Program-made: the position numbers and the translations under genes
Shown here: piece by piece, positions 50,775-59,194 of the stretch
Position numbering within the stretch: the stretch's first letter is position 1
Layout of the letters: each line of letters starts with the position of its first letter
The notes under the pieces: generated by a model
What the model was told of the DNA's origin: nothing
Seen by the model: only the letters and a program-made list of their open reading frames with translations
Databases searched by the model: none
From: Gammaproteobacteria bacterium
GTDB taxonomy: Bacteria > Pseudomonadota > Gammaproteobacteria > Pseudomonadales > Pseudohongiellaceae
Direction of reading: 5' to 3'
Length of the DNA: 64,000 nucleotides
Assembly: GCA_002711845.1 (NCBI GenBank)
Contig: PASF01000013.1
Span: 186,001 to 250,000 of the forward strand

Positions 50775-52237
50775 ATCACCCGCTGGACTTCATAAAAGCC
50801 GTCAATGAGGCTTATGAACGAGAGGAGTCTCAGGCCGCCAGGGACGCCATGGCGCAGATCCTGATCAACTCGCGGCTGTGTGCCGAGGGGAAACGACCCA
50901 TTTGTCAGGATACCGGGATCGTGACGGTGTTTGTCAAAATCGGCATGGATGTGCAGTGGGGCGACGCCACCATGAGTGTTGCCGACATGATCAATGAGGG
51001 CGTTCGACAGGCCTATCTGCATCCCGATAATGTGCTGCGAGCCTCCATTCTGGCCGACCCGGCCGGCGCCCGAACAAATACCCGGGACAACACGCCGGCG
51101 GTAATCCACATGGAAGTGGTACCCGGTAGCGTCCTGGATGTGACGGTTGCGGCGAAAGGCGGCGGTTCCGAGAACAAGTCCAAGATGGCCATGCTTAATC
51201 CCAGTGACAGCATTGTTGACTGGGTGCTGAAGACGGTGCCGACCATGGGCGCTGGCTGGTGCCCGCCGGGTATGCTCGGCATCGGCATCGGCGGCACGGC
51301 GGAAAAGGCTGCGGTCATGGCCAAAGAGTCACTGATGGATCCCATTGATATCCATGAGCTGCGCGCGCGCGGCCCGCAGAATCGTGTGGAGGAGCTGCGT
51401 CTGGAGATCATGGACAAAGTCAACGCGCTGGGCATCGGCGCGCAGGGCCTGGGCGGGCTGACCACGGTACTGGATATCAAGATCAAGGATTATCCGACTC
51501 ATGCCGCGTCACTGCCGGTGGCCATGATCCCCAACTGCGCGGCGACCCGCCATGCGCATTTTGTGCTCAATGGCGATGGCCCCGCCCACTTGACGCCGCC
51601 CAAGCTGGAAGACTGGCCGCAGATCACCTGGGATGCCGGTCCCACGGCGCGCCGGGTGAATCTGGATACGGTGACCCAGGCTGATGTGGAAAGCTGGAAA
51701 CCGGGCGAAACCCTGCTGCTGTCGGGCAAAATGCTGACCGGGCGCGATGCTGCGCACAAGCGCATGGTGGAAATGTTCAACCGAGGCGAATCCCTGCCCG
51801 ACGGTGTCGACCTCAAGGGTAAATTTATTTATTACGTGGGCCCGGTGGACGCGGTGCGCGACGAAGTGATCGGACCGGCGGGACCCACAACGGCCACCCG
51901 TATGGACAAGTTTACCGAAACCATTCTCGACAAGACCGGACTGCTGGGCATGATCGGCAAGGCGGAACGCGGGCAGGTCGCCATTGATGCCATACAGAAG
52001 CACAAGGCGGTGTATCTGATGGCCGTGGGCGGCGCAGCATATCTGGTGTCCAAGGCAATCCGTAATTCCCGTATCGTGGCCTTTGCGGACCTGGGTATGG
52101 AGGCGATCCATGAGTTTGTGGTTGAGGACATGCCCGTCACCGTGGCGGTCGACGTCAACGGCACGTCCGTCCATCGCACCGGACCGGCGCAATGGCAGGC
52201 ACGTATCGCCGAGGCGCAGCCGGTCACTGTGACCTGA
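50708..52237 (+). CDS. fumA: Fumarate hydratase class I
   Basis: A 509-residue iron-sulfur fumarase that interconverts fumarate and malate in the TCA cycle. The N-terminal alpha domain has RPICQDTGIVTVFVKIG (a [4Fe-4S] ligand Cys in CQDTG), NTRDNTPAVIHME, KGGGSENKSKMAML and GAGWCPPGMLGIGIGGTAEK (second Cys). ASLPVAMIPNCAATRH carries the third Cys. The C-terminal beta domain starts near residue 320 (GETLLLSGKMLTGRDAAHKR) and has KFIYYVGPVDAV and GPTTATRMD. The single-chain length is typical. The first 22 codons and the upstream region exist a second time at 47.8-48.0 kb. Class I enzymes are oxygen-sensitive; a class II copy elsewhere is possible. Confidence 0.95.
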   Translation: MTVIKQDDLIQSVADALQYISYYHPLDFIKAVNEAYEREESQAARDAMAQILINSRLCAEGKRPICQDTGIVTVFVKIGMDVQWGDATMSVADMINEGVRQAYLHPDNVLRASILADPAGARTNTRDNTPAVIHMEVVPGSVLDVTVAAKGGGSENKSKMAMLNPSDSIVDWVLKTVPTMGAGWCPPGMLGIGIGGTAEKAAVMAKESLMDPIDIHELRARGPQNRVEELRLEIMDKVNALGIGAQGLGGLTTVLDIKIKDYPTHAASLPVAMIPNCAATRHAHFVLNGDGPAHLTPPKLEDWPQITWDAGPTARRVNLDTVTQADVESWKPGETLLLSGKMLTGRDAAHKRMVEMFNRGESLPDGVDLKGKFIYYVGPVDAVRDEVIGPAGPTTATRMDKFTETILDKTGLLGMIGKAERGQVAIDAIQKHKAVYLMAVGGAAYLVSKAIRNSRIVAFADLGMEAIHEFVVEDMPVTVAVDVNGTSVHRTGPAQWQARIAEAQPVTVT

Positions 52238-52254
52238 CCGTCAGCAGGATTTGC

Positions 52255-52285
52255 CGGCGACCGACGGATAAAGCGTCGGTTGCCG
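52255..52285 (+). other. Stem-loop after fumarase
   Basis: CGGCGACCGACG (52255-52266) pairs with CGTCGGTTGCCG (52274-52285), 12 bp with one G-T wobble and a 7-base loop. No T-run follows, so it may stabilise the message or be a weak terminator. Confidence 0.5.
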
Positions 52286-52326
52286 TATAAGCCTTCGAAT
52301 CAACTATCATCGTCGGAGTGCGCAAT

Positions 52327-52722
52327 ATGAATTCTTCCAAACCCCTGCTGGCTCTTCTGTTGCTGGGCCTGTCAGCAACTGTGTCCGCACAGGACAATGC
52401 CAGCGATGCGGCCAACGGTCAGAGTGGCGAGCAACTGGCCCAACTTTTTTCTCGACTTGATACCAATGCTGATGGCGTACTATCGCTCGAGGAGTTCCAG
52501 CAAATGCGCGGTGCCGGTCGTGGCAATCAGTCGCCACGCGGCAACATGTCGCCACGTGGCGACGGTGAGCGCATGGGCCAGATGACACCAGAGCAGCGTG
52601 AACAGATGCGAGCGCGCATGCAGGACATGACGCCGGAACAACGGGAACGGATGCGAGAGCAGATGCGGGAGCGTCGCCAGCAAGGTCAGTCCGATGCGGG
52701 TCACGATCACGGTGAGCCTTGA
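52327..52722 (+). CDS. Exported EF-hand protein
   Basis: A 131-residue secreted protein. The signal peptide is NSSKPLLALLLLGLSATVSA, cleaved before QDNAS. One EF-hand is visible: LFSRLDTNADGVLSLEEFQQ, with the D-x-N-x-D-G-x-L-x-x-x-E calcium-binding loop. The second half is a low-complexity, charged region containing two near-identical units built on MTPEQRE-x-MR, followed by a His/Asp-rich tail (DAGHDHGEP) that could bind metal. GGAG precedes the ATG at 52327. It lies just upstream of an ECF sigma factor set, so it could be part of a cation-sensing group. Confidence 0.8.
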   Translation: MNSSKPLLALLLLGLSATVSAQDNASDAANGQSGEQLAQLFSRLDTNADGVLSLEEFQQMRGAGRGNQSPRGNMSPRGDGERMGQMTPEQREQMRARMQDMTPEQRERMREQMRERRQQGQSDAGHDHGEP

Positions 52723-52838
52723 ACTGACCGACAGGCTTTGATGCCATGACCTGTGCAGTGCTCTCTGTTGTCGGCGCCGTGGAGCCCGGGGCGAACCTTG
52801 CAGGGCGGCCGGCGGGATCAGCTGCAGATGGATACAGG

Positions 52839-53411
52839 ATGCAGACAGACGAGGAAATCATGGCCGGTATTACGGCCGGCGATCAGCGTAGCTTCGCAGA
52901 GGCTGTTCGAATGCATGCCCGGCCGATCGCTTTTTACGCCTACCGTATGCTGGGCAATCAAAGCGAAGCAGAAGATATTGCCCAGGAAACGTTTTTGCGC
53001 TTGTGGACGCAGGCTTCGCGCTGGCAACCGGGAAAAGCGGCGTTGTCGACCTGGCTGCATCGAATTGCCCACAACCTCTGTATCGATTTTCTGCGCAAGA
53101 ACAAACCGGCGCTGGCCAGTGAGCTCAGTGATGATTTGATTGATGATCAGGCCACGGCTGAAGAGACATTGAACAGTGAGGCTCAACAAAACATGTTGCA
53201 TGTGGCACTTGGAAGATTGCCAGAGCGTCAGCGCAGTGCTCTGGTGTTGACACATTACCAGGGGCTGTCCAACAGGGAGGTCGCAGATATGCTGGCGATC
53301 ACGGTTGATGCTCTGGAATCACTGCTGGCGCGTGCACGGCGCAGCCTGAAAACATATTGCCAGGCTGCAGACCAGCGCCCCGCAACAAACGGAGGTCGTC
53401 ATGAACAATGA
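52839..53411 (+). CDS. ECF-family RNA polymerase sigma factor
   Basis: A 190-residue extracytoplasmic-function sigma factor. Region 2 (about 15-85) has FAEAVRMHARPIAFYAYRML, QSEAEDIAQETFLRLW and the -10-recognition segment AALSTWLHRIAHNLCIDFLR. Region 4 (about 125-180) has LGRLPERQRSALVLTHYQGL and NREVADMLAITVDALESLLA. The ATG at 52839 is preferred, as upstream codons do not match the family. The stop overlaps the next gene, a probable anti-sigma factor, by 11 bases. Its regulon and signal are unknown; the adjacent Spy-like protein suggests metal or envelope stress. Confidence 0.9.
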   Translation: MQTDEEIMAGITAGDQRSFAEAVRMHARPIAFYAYRMLGNQSEAEDIAQETFLRLWTQASRWQPGKAALSTWLHRIAHNLCIDFLRKNKPALASELSDDLIDDQATAEETLNSEAQQNMLHVALGRLPERQRSALVLTHYQGLSNREVADMLAITVDALESLLARARRSLKTYCQAADQRPATNGGRHEQ

Positions 53412-53871
53412 AACCAGACAGCCAATGACGGAACAGCGGTTTGCGCAGTTGCTGGCAAGTTATGGTGCAGACCCTGAGCACTGGCCAGGCACCGAGCGAG
53501 CTGCGGCGCAGGCTTTTATGGATGACAACGTTCACGTCCGCCGTCTGGTCAATGAGGCCATTCAGCTCGACCGGTGGCTGCATTTACCGGCGTGGCAGCC
53601 GCCCGCGTTTGCGGATCTGGAGACGAAACTGCTGCAACGGGCTTTGCCCCCGCGGGCACGAAGTCTGATAGATCGTCTGATGACGTGGTTGATGCCCTCG
53701 CCTGATCTGCCGTTGCGTCAGTTATGGCGACCGGTAGTGGCGGCTTGTCTGCCGCTGGCGGTGGGTTTGCTGGTCGGCTTCCAGGTGGAACGGGTTCCGG
53801 AAACCTATTCAACATCCGTTGAAGAAGAGTTGTATCTGATATCGCTCAGTGACTATGCGGAGATTCTGTGA
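53401..53871 (+). CDS. Probable anti-sigma factor, single-pass membrane protein
   Basis: A 156-residue protein with a cytoplasmic N-terminus of about 105 residues (EQRFAQLLASYGADPEHWPG, then helices), one transmembrane helix (WRPVVAACLPLAVGLLVGFQV, about 110-130) and a short periplasmic tail. No named domain is seen. It overlaps the ECF sigma gene by 11 bases and the Spy-like gene by one base. A membrane protein directly after an ECF sigma gene is usually its anti-sigma factor, which is the basis for this call. Confidence 0.65.
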   Translation: MNNETRQPMTEQRFAQLLASYGADPEHWPGTERAAAQAFMDDNVHVRRLVNEAIQLDRWLHLPAWQPPAFADLETKLLQRALPPRARSLIDRLMTWLMPSPDLPLRQLWRPVVAACLPLAVGLLVGFQVERVPETYSTSVEEELYLISLSDYAEIL

Positions 53872-54395
53872 TGGCAATCAACAAGCGGCATGCGCTGCTG
53901 TGGACACTTGCTGCCTCCCTGGCACTGAACCTGTTTTTTGTCGGGGCGATGGGGGCCCGCATGTTGGAGCGCCAGGCCAGGTCGTCAACGCCGCCCAGTC
54001 TGGGCTGGATACTGCGCGACCTTGATCCGGCCATGCAGGCGGCGCTGAGGCCGCAGTTGGAACAGTACGGTGAATCACTGCGACCGGCCCGGGGGCAGAT
54101 GTTTCATGCCCAGCGCGAGGTGAATCGTCTGATGGAGCAGGATCCGTTGGATGAAGAGGCGGTGCTGGCTGCGTTCGAGGAATTGCGACAAGTGAGCCTG
54201 CGTTATCAGCAATTGTCCCATGAACAGACGCTGGCAGTTGTCAGTCAACTGGCTCCGGAGCAGCGGCGCCGCATATTCCGGTTCATGACGGGTCGCCGAA
54301 ACCCCATGGACGGTGGTGGCTATCGTCGCGCCGATGGCGACCGTAGCAGCCGCTCTGGTGATGATGAGCCCGACGGCATCGTAGCGCCCGATTAG
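53871..54395 (+). CDS. Periplasmic Spy/CpxP-like heavy-metal-sensor protein
   Basis: A 174-residue protein with an N-terminal anchor or signal (HALLWTLAASLALNLFFVGAM, about 8-28). A helical domain follows, with LRDLDPAMQAALRPQLEQYG, PARGQMFHAQREVNRLMEQD and TLAVVSQLAPEQRRRIFRFM. This is the LTxxQ-like plan of the Spy/CpxP/CnrX superfamily (periplasmic heavy metal sensors). The tail is Arg/Asp/Gly-rich. Because it is translationally coupled to the anti-sigma-like gene, it may be the periplasmic input that controls the sigma factor, as CnrX does for CnrYH. Metal specificity is not evident. Confidence 0.75.
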   Translation: MAINKRHALLWTLAASLALNLFFVGAMGARMLERQARSSTPPSLGWILRDLDPAMQAALRPQLEQYGESLRPARGQMFHAQREVNRLMEQDPLDEEAVLAAFEELRQVSLRYQQLSHEQTLAVVSQLAPEQRRRIFRFMTGRRNPMDGGGYRRADGDRSSRSGDDEPDGIVAPD

Positions 54396-54401
54396 CGCTG
54401 T

Positions 54402-56330
54402 TCAGCCCAGGTCTTCGTCAAGCATGTCTGCGTATTCACAAGCAGTCTTGAGTGAAATCGGGTGCGTATGACCATTGACCTGTATCTGCTCCCGGCTGAT
54501 GCTGAATGCACGGGAATCCAGGACATTGTGGTCAAAGCGGTAAATAACCGTCGCGCTGTTACGGCGAGCGGCCTCATCGTACCCGGCCGCGCTCTCCTGA
54601 ACTTTCTCGTTTTTCCCCTGCCAGTTGCGCACCGCTTCAGCGCCGTGGCGACGGGCCAGCATTTTTAATGTGACGTGTGGCGCTAAAACAGATGCAGTGG
54701 CATTATTACCACCAAACCCCTTGGCATTGAGCAGCACTGCATCCATGCCTTCGCGGCCCACTTCCTTGTGCTGCAGAAGGAAGTCCAGATTGTCCTGGTG
54801 GACATCGTCAGCAATGGCCTCTGTTCCGGCGATGCCGGGAATGATGCCGTAGCGCCAGACACCCAGGCTGGTGACCAACTGGTCTGCGGATGCCGAGGCC
54901 AATGAATGTCCCAGATAGGTTTTCAGAGCCGCTACCGGCCACTGCTCTATACCCCAGGTTTTTGCCAGAGTGCTGAAGATATGTGACTCAGTGGTTCTGT
55001 TTTGTGGTGTGCCGGTGCCATGTGCCTGCACGTAACTGCGCTGCTGCAGGCCCCGTTCGCCGATCACCTGGCTGGTTGCCGCCATGGCTTTGGCCATGGT
55101 GATGTAGTTGCCGACACCCGGGCTGGATATGGATTTTTTGTAGCCGTCGGCATTCACAAACACATCATTGATGGCGCCGTGGATATTGGCGCCCATTTCC
55201 AGTGCGAGTTTGTCGTCGCACAGAATGACAAACTGGGCGGATTCGCCGAGGGTAAAACCGGCATTGTCCCCGAATGGGCGGCAGGCGCGGCGGTGGTCCG
55301 GCTCGCGCCGGCCTTTGTGCATGTCCAGCGCCAGCAGGGCTGCGTCATCGACCAGAGCACCCATGGTAGTGTAACCGTCCATGATCTCCGGCGTCAGCGG
55401 CGCTTCGGCCGTGCCGACAATAACCAGGCGGTGGGTGCCACTGCGAATATCGCGCAATCCTTGCCGCAGGTTGTACAGAAAGGTCGCACAGGCTGCAGCG
55501 TTGGTACCCGTTGTACCAAGGTTTCCGAGGACGTAGGCATTGATGAAATCCGCCGGCATCTCAGCAAACCCCAGCGCCAGCTGTTTGGAAGACACTTTCC
55601 GACCCAGCAGTCGCGCCTGCAGCAGGCCGCCATTACCTTCGTAATCGAGCTGGCTCATGCTGCTGCCGGCATAGACGCTGACCTGGTCGGCAGGCACATG
55701 TTTGAGCACAGTCTGCCAGTCGATGCCCATGGACTGGATGGCATCACTGGCACCAAAGACCGTCATCTGCAGTCCGCGCGGATGGTTGCGTGACTGGTAC
55801 AGATCCTTGGGATCAAAGCCGCTGGGGAGCTGGCCTGCCGAATTGACCGGTGAGCGGCGAAAGTTTTCAGTCAGAATATTCAGGGAGATCGGGACCTCGA
55901 CGCGCACCTGGCCAGTGCCGGCATCGCTGATCAGCCAGCCCAGCGGGATCTGATCAGGCAACTGCTGACGCTTGATCACAAATGTCACCGGCTGCTCGTT
56001 ATCGGCATGCAGCGTCGCGCGTTTGTGGAACAGCAGCTGATCCGGATCAAACAGATTTTTTTCGAGTTTGCGTATCAGGGTCCCGGCTTTCAGCGCCGGG
56101 TCAATTTTCTGCAGATAGCTGTGCAGGTCCACATTGTTTCCCGCCGAGTCCTGCCAGTTGCCTTCCCGGTGCTGCAACAGTCCCATCAGGCCGGCGAGAC
56201 TGGCGCGGGTTTGCATGGCATCCTCGGTGGGCAGTTGATCCAGTATCAGCCGGCGGTAGCCGTGGTGCAAAGAGCTGCGCCCGGCAGGGTTGATCCCGCC
56301 AAAGCCGATGATTACTGGTAGTCCTGCCAT
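54402..56330 (-). CDS. fabY: Beta-ketoacyl-ACP synthase, FabY type
   Basis: A 642-residue condensing enzyme. It begins MAGLPVIIGFGGINPAGRSS, the start typical of FabY from Pseudomonas, which begins fatty-acid synthesis from acetyl-CoA and malonyl-ACP. The thiolase-fold active site is visible: Cys 281 in TGTNAAACATFLYN, the first His in VQAHGTGTPQNRTTE and the second in LKTYLGHSLASASAD. A glycine-rich GFGGNNATA lies near the C-terminal part. AAGGAG precedes the ATG at 56330; the longer frame to 56429 lacks one. It is convergent with the Spy-like gene (6 bases apart). FabY-type length and motifs are clear; its role as initiator is inferred. Confidence 0.82.
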   Translation of the reverse strand: MAGLPVIIGFGGINPAGRSSLHHGYRRLILDQLPTEDAMQTRASLAGLMGLLQHREGNWQDSAGNNVDLHSYLQKIDPALKAGTLIRKLEKNLFDPDQLLFHKRATLHADNEQPVTFVIKRQQLPDQIPLGWLISDAGTGQVRVEVPISLNILTENFRRSPVNSAGQLPSGFDPKDLYQSRNHPRGLQMTVFGASDAIQSMGIDWQTVLKHVPADQVSVYAGSSMSQLDYEGNGGLLQARLLGRKVSSKQLALGFAEMPADFINAYVLGNLGTTGTNAAACATFLYNLRQGLRDIRSGTHRLVIVGTAEAPLTPEIMDGYTTMGALVDDAALLALDMHKGRREPDHRRACRPFGDNAGFTLGESAQFVILCDDKLALEMGANIHGAINDVFVNADGYKKSISSPGVGNYITMAKAMAATSQVIGERGLQQRSYVQAHGTGTPQNRTTESHIFSTLAKTWGIEQWPVAALKTYLGHSLASASADQLVTSLGVWRYGIIPGIAGTEAIADDVHQDNLDFLLQHKEVGREGMDAVLLNAKGFGGNNATASVLAPHVTLKMLARRHGAEAVRNWQGKNEKVQESAAGYDEAARRNSATVIYRFDHNVLDSRAFSISREQIQVNGHTHPISLKTACEYADMLDEDLG

Positions 56331-56468
56331 GCCTGTCTCCTTTAGACTGGGTTGCGCATTGCGACTTTGGGTGTGCCCGGTGTATGCCGGTATCCTGTAC
56401 GCTGAAGCGGTTTGGGCTACTATACCCAATGCAAGGTTGGTAAAAATAGGTCTTGATGGTCATTTAGT

Positions 56469-57026
56469 ATGGTAAAAAAGACAAATAGCGTGGCAACTGA
56501 AACCGCCTATGCAGCGCAGATCGCGTCGCTGCATGGGGCATTGGGAATTGCCGGGGATTATCATCAGACTATCGGTTTGCCGTTGCAGGCTGAACCCCGG
56601 CAATTGACGGATGCCGGTCCGGACATGTTTGGCCGGCCACTGCAGATGACGCCGGACACGCTGGCTGCCTGGCTGGCGATGCGAGACCAGGCTGCCAGGG
56701 ATGGGGTGACGCTATGGGTGGTCTCCGCTTACCGCAGTGTCAACTATCAGGCTGAGGTCATCCGTCGTAAACTTGATAGTGGACGTTCCCTGGAAGACAT
56801 CCTGCGGGTCAACGCGGCACCGGGTTACAGCGAGCATCACACGGGGCGGGCTCTGGATATAGCCACACCGGACAGCCCGCCACTGGAAACCGCTTTCGAT
56901 CAGACCGTCGCTTACCTGTGGCTGACGGAAAATGCCGCAAAATTCGGGTTTGTGTTGTCTTATCCTGAAGGAAGCTTATCCGCCATCAGCTATGAACCCT
57001 GGCACTGGTGTTACCGGGCGGGATAA
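56469..57026 (+). CDS. VanY-type D-Ala-D-Ala carboxypeptidase
   Basis: A 185-residue zinc peptidase of the LAS group. Zinc ligands are in GYSEHHTGRALDIATP (SxHxxGxAxD, His 123 and Asp 130) and ISYEPWHWCYR (third His). SAYRSVNYQAEVI is the usual Arg-containing segment before the site. No signal peptide is seen, so it may act on cytoplasmic muropeptides or be exported by another route. It is followed after 150 bases by the lytic transglycosylase gene, giving a cell-wall pair. Confidence 0.86.
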   Translation: MVKKTNSVATETAYAAQIASLHGALGIAGDYHQTIGLPLQAEPRQLTDAGPDMFGRPLQMTPDTLAAWLAMRDQAARDGVTLWVVSAYRSVNYQAEVIRRKLDSGRSLEDILRVNAAPGYSEHHTGRALDIATPDSPPLETAFDQTVAYLWLTENAAKFGFVLSYPEGSLSAISYEPWHWCYRAG

Positions 57027-57179
57027 AAAGCATGCTGCCTGCGTTAAAATCGTGTCACACCCCTTGGACAAAACCGGGGCAAAGGAGTACGCTAAATTTC
57101 AGGGCAGGCAAGAAGTCGTTTACAAATGTTGCTTGTCACAGCGCCGCCAGGGCTGTGTTAAAACAGGAGTTGTTATTGC

Positions 57180-58253
57180 ATGTTGAAAGCGTTTCGCGCT
57201 GTTGCGGTTGGTAAGTACCTGATCTTTTTATCGCTGGTGGCCTTGGTGTATTCGAGTGCAAGCATGCAGTCGTATGCGCAGCCCTCATCGCCCGACGGCA
57301 CGGACGTTCAGCCCGACGCAGCGTTTCAGCAGTGGTTGCAGGCGCTTATTGCCGAAGCCCGTGAGCGTGGCATCAGCGACGCCATTATTGACCAGGCACT
57401 GGTTTCCGTTACCCCCATTCCCCAGGTTGTCAGTAACGACCGCAATCAGGCAGAGTTTGTTGAAACCCTGGACGAATACCTGGAAAAACGGGTCACCGAC
57501 TGGCGCATCCAGACGGGTCGGGAGCGGCTGGCAAGACATGGTGATGTGCTCGCCGAGGTGGCCGCGGAATATGGCGTTCCGGCGCGCTTTATTGTGGCCA
57601 TCTGGGGTATCGAAACCAATTACGGCAACTTCACTGGCGGCACCGATGTGGTCCGGGCGCTGGTCACACTGGCTTACGACCCGCGCCGTGCAGACTATTT
57701 TCGCCGGGAATTGCTGGCCGCCTTGCAGATCCTGCAGGACGGTCATATTGATCACTCAGACATGAAAGGCTCCTGGGCCGGCGCGATGGGTCAGAGCCAG
57801 TTCATGCCCAGTAGTTTTGTTAACTACGCGGTTGACTTTGATGGTGATGGACGCCGCAATATCTGGACCAGTGAGGCAGACGTGTTTGCCTCGATAGCCA
57901 ATTATCTGAGCCAGCGCGGCTGGCAGCCGGGGCAGCGCTGGGGACGCGAAATCAGCCTGCCTGATGATTACCATGAGCGCGCCCAGCAATGGAGTCAGGG
58001 GGATGCCAGTTTCTCCTGCAGCGTGTTGCGTCGACACACTGTGCAACGCTCACTTGCCGAGTGGCAAATGGCAGGCGTGCGCACGGCTGACGGCGCCGCC
58101 CTGCCGCAAGCTGATTTCCCCGGGTCCATCATCCTGCCCGACGGCCACGACGGCCGTGCGTTTATGACGTACCCGAACTTCCGCGTCATTCTGACCTACA
58201 ACTGTGCAAATAATTACGCGCTGGCGGTTGCAAAACTGGCCGACAGCTACTAG
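57180..58253 (+). CDS. mltB: Lytic murein transglycosylase MltB
   Basis: A 357-residue periplasmic enzyme that cleaves peptidoglycan to 1,6-anhydro-muropeptides. A signal peptide ends about residue 33 (ASMQSYAQ) with no lipobox, so this is a soluble member. The catalytic Glu 145 lies in AIWGIETNYGNFTG. Other family segments are GSWAGAMGQSQFMPSSFVNY, DFDGDGRRNIW (EF-hand-like) and the C-terminal NCANNYALAVAKLADSY. It lies in a group with the VanY-type peptidase. The region 57027-57179 has no other gene. Confidence 0.93.
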   Translation: MLKAFRAVAVGKYLIFLSLVALVYSSASMQSYAQPSSPDGTDVQPDAAFQQWLQALIAEARERGISDAIIDQALVSVTPIPQVVSNDRNQAEFVETLDEYLEKRVTDWRIQTGRERLARHGDVLAEVAAEYGVPARFIVAIWGIETNYGNFTGGTDVVRALVTLAYDPRRADYFRRELLAALQILQDGHIDHSDMKGSWAGAMGQSQFMPSSFVNYAVDFDGDGRRNIWTSEADVFASIANYLSQRGWQPGQRWGREISLPDDYHERAQQWSQGDASFSCSVLRRHTVQRSLAEWQMAGVRTADGAALPQADFPGSIILPDGHDGRAFMTYPNFRVILTYNCANNYALAVAKLADSY

Positions 58254-58375
58254 ATACCTGTTACAGAGAACGTTGTTATTCATGAACGCCCGCCAGGGCG
58301 AGGAGGGTAGTCAGTCCAATCGAGAAGTCACATCCCCATGACAGATGAACAAAGTAAATCAGGAGACAATTTATT

Positions 58376-58795
58376 ATGTCCAATGAATTTCAGATTGTTT
58401 TTCACAATATTGACCAGTCCGATGCCTTGACCGACAGTGTCAACAAGAAGGTCGAGAAATTGCGCCGCTACAATGGCGACATCATCGGAGGTCGTGTGGT
58501 ACTGGACTCACCTCATAACAACCACCACAAAGGTAAAGTTTATTCTGTCACGCTTGAGTTGCGCACACCGAACAAAGAGGTAGTGGTGACCCAGGAGCAG
58601 CATGACAATCATGCTCACGAAGATTTGTACGTAGCGATTCGGGATGCTTTTAATGCGGCCGAACGCCAGTTGAAATCGGTGGATAAAAAACACCGTAAGC
58701 AGGCCGTACACAAAAACCCGGATGCCGTGGACGATGGCATGGACGGGGTGATTGATGAAGACGATCTGCCGGAGTATAACAGCGCAGCAGGTTGA
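58376..58795 (+). CDS. hpf: Ribosome hibernation-promoting factor (HPF/RaiA family)
   Basis: A 139-residue protein of the HPF/YfiA family, which binds the 30S decoding region in stationary phase and blocks translation. The fold is visible as MSNEFQIVFHNIDQSDALTD, KKVEKLRRYNGDIIGGRVVL, GKVYSVTLELRTPNKEVVVT and DLYVAIRDAFNAAERQL. A longer, acidic C-terminal tail (MDGVIDEDDLPEYN) resembles short RaiA-type proteins rather than the long two-domain HPF. AGGAG lies upstream. It stands between mltB and the DUF1244 gene on the same strand. Confidence 0.9.
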   Translation: MSNEFQIVFHNIDQSDALTDSVNKKVEKLRRYNGDIIGGRVVLDSPHNNHHKGKVYSVTLELRTPNKEVVVTQEQHDNHAHEDLYVAIRDAFNAAERQLKSVDKKHRKQAVHKNPDAVDDGMDGVIDEDDLPEYNSAAG

Positions 58796-58896
58796 CGCAA
58801 CGCAAGCGCTGCCCGGCCGGGCAGCGGGGTGTCATGGCCCGTCGCCCGGCCCATCCACATAGGCAGCAGAATCGATTACAGGAGTCTTACCACACC

Positions 58897-59163
58897 ATGT
58901 CTGACTACGATAACATGTCTGAGCAACAGGCCATGGCGCTTGATGCAGCCGCGTTCCGCCGCCTGCTCAAACACCTGGATGACAACAAACAGGTGCAGAA
59001 CATTGATCTGATGAATCTTGCCGGTTTTTGTCGCAACTGCCTGGCCAAATGGTACGCTGCCGAAGCCCAGGCGCAGCAACTGGATGTTGACTACGAACAG
59101 GCGCGTGAGCATGTTTACGGCATGCCTTATGCTGAATGGAAGGACAAGTATCAGCTGCCGTGA
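58897..59163 (+). CDS. DUF1244 family protein
   Basis: An 88-residue helical protein that matches the conserved DUF1244 family. AFRRLLKHLDDNKQVQNIDL, MNLAGFCRNCLAKWYAAEAQ (two conserved Cys) and YGMPYAEWKDKYQLP are recognised. Its function is not established. The ATG at 58897 has AGGAG upstream; the frame extends back to 58792 without a start signal. It follows the HPF-family gene by 101 bases and may be co-transcribed. Confidence 0.85.
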   Translation: MSDYDNMSEQQAMALDAAAFRRLLKHLDDNKQVQNIDLMNLAGFCRNCLAKWYAAEAQAQQLDVDYEQAREHVYGMPYAEWKDKYQLP

Positions 59164-59194
59164 AACCGGCAGAGGCTGGTGGTCAGATGATGTG

